NCBI GenBank assembly: GCA_031289975.1
Contig: JAITOM010000128.1
Location: 1-5,863 of the forward strand
Origin: Methanobrevibacter sp.
GTDB lineage: Archaea; Methanobacteriota; Methanobacteria; Methanobacteriales; Methanobacteriaceae
Reading direction: 5' to 3'
DNA: 5,863 nucleotides
The notes under the pieces are model-generated. The model searched no databases. It worked only from the letters and a program-made list of their open reading frames with translations, and had not been told where the DNA came from. Both the position numbers and the translations under genes were made by a program. Positions 5,553-5,863 of this stretch are shown piece after piece. Every line of letters begins with the position of its first letter. Position 1 is the first letter of the stretch.

Positions 5553-5758
5553 TATAGTAATTTTGATAAAGTTCTTAATAAATAACTTTTTTAAAAATAA
5601 ATATTATTAAAATATATTAATTTAAAATTAGTTATATTAATTAAAATAAATTTATATTATCTAAAATTATAGATTTTTATGAATTAATATTTAAAATTAA
5701 ATAATTTAATAAATAAAATTATCATTTTAAAATTTAAGAACTTTCCATAAGGACTATA
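5553..5758 (-). mobile_element. MITE-like inverted-repeat element, copy C (206 bp), inverted relative to copy B
   Basis: Imperfect terminal inverted repeats lie at 5553-5578 and 5734-5758. Each begins TATAGT at the outer edge and ends AAGTTCTTAA inside. Read on the minus strand, the element aligns with 2468-2727 from end to end. It lacks about 50 bases present there and has one further small indel of about 8 bases. Shared interior runs include ATAATATAAATTTATTTT and ATTAAATTATTTAATTTTAA. It sits 16 bases downstream of the ehbM stop, between two genes that are normally adjacent in ehb clusters. It has no coding capacity. Confidence 0.65.
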
Positions 5759-5774
5759 TATTGATAATTATATT

Positions 5775-5863
5775 TTAATCGGCATTTAGTAATTTTGGTA
5801 AAGCAGATACAACACCAGCTAAAATATCTTGTGGTCTTACTGCACAACCTGGAACTTTAGCAT
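5775..5863 (-). CDS. ehbM: energy-converting hydrogenase B small subunit, C-terminal fragment (runs off the window)
   Basis: Only the last 28 codons and the TAA stop (5777-5775) are inside the window; the 5' part lies beyond base 5863. The visible peptide contains KVPGCAVRPQDILAG, the C-terminal signature of the NuoB / [NiFe]-hydrogenase small-subunit family. Its Cys is the last ligand of the proximal [4Fe-4S] cluster that passes electrons to or from the nickel site. Together with ehbN, ehbO and ehbP following on the same strand, in the order known for ehb clusters, this identifies it as ehbM. Nothing can be said about its N-terminal half. Confidence 0.88.
   Translation of the reverse strand, partial: AKVPGCAVRPQDILAGVVSALPKLLNAD

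Larger units (their letters stand above)
5344..5774. other. unusually long non-coding gap inside the ehb operon (ehbM to ehbN)
   Basis: The gap between the ehbM stop and the ehbN start is 431 bases, against 21-28 bases between the other ehb genes here. No coding frame is credible. It holds the inverted-repeat element at 5553-5758, a possible ehbN promoter near 5395-5409, and a terminal-repeat-like motif, TATAGTGGTGTAAAAA, at 5442-5457. The rest is A/T-rich sequence with nothing recognisable. Confidence 0.7.

Overview
The window looks like chromosomal DNA of a very AT-rich methanogenic archaeon of the order Methanobacteriales, most likely Methanobrevibacter or a close relative such as Methanosphaera. 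The grounds are a recognisable block of the energy-converting [NiFe]-hydrogenase B operon (ehb), Shine-Dalgarno sites of the GGTGAT type, and extremely AT-rich spacers. All protein genes I can support lie on the minus strand, so the window reads biologically from its right end to its left end.

Right half (5863 to 2892): the 3' tail of ehbM (hydrogenase small subunit), a 431-base non-coding gap, then ehbN (catalytic large subunit), ehbO (NuoH-like membrane subunit) and ehbP (small accessory subunit), tightly packed with gaps of 28 and 21 bases. Together they encode the hydrogenase module and a membrane anchor of the Ehb complex, which uses the ion gradient to drive reduction of low-potential ferredoxin with H2 for anabolic CO2 fixation. 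ehbQ, which follows ehbP in the described Methanothermobacter cluster, is not seen. A stem-loop followed by a T-rich tract suggests that transcription ends after ehbP.

Middle (2445 to 908): one long decayed gene for a beta-CASP metallo-beta-lactamase nuclease (RNase J-like). Its Shine-Dalgarno site survives, but the expected start codon reads ATT. I find five frameshifts and one nonsense codon. One frameshift lies inside the metal-binding HxHxDH motif. The ehb genes next to it are intact over 2.4 kb, so real decay is more likely than poor sequence.

Left part (803 to 1): an intact small acidic protein of the CcbP-like calcium-binding type, then about 410 bases of gene-free DNA. That stretch holds a cluster of short, closely spaced perfect hairpins (80-160) and a fragment of a repeat element (189-256).

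The most interesting structure is non-coding. A short repeat with imperfect 25-26 base inverted termini, resembling a MITE, occurs as two nearly complete copies in opposite orientation. One lies between ehbM and ehbN (5553-5758), the other between ehbP and the dead nuclease gene (2468-2727). A third, end-only copy lies at 189-256. The copy at 2468-2727 ends 22 bases upstream of the dead gene's ribosome binding site, where its promoter would be expected. I see no CRISPR array, tRNA, rRNA, transposase or defence genes.
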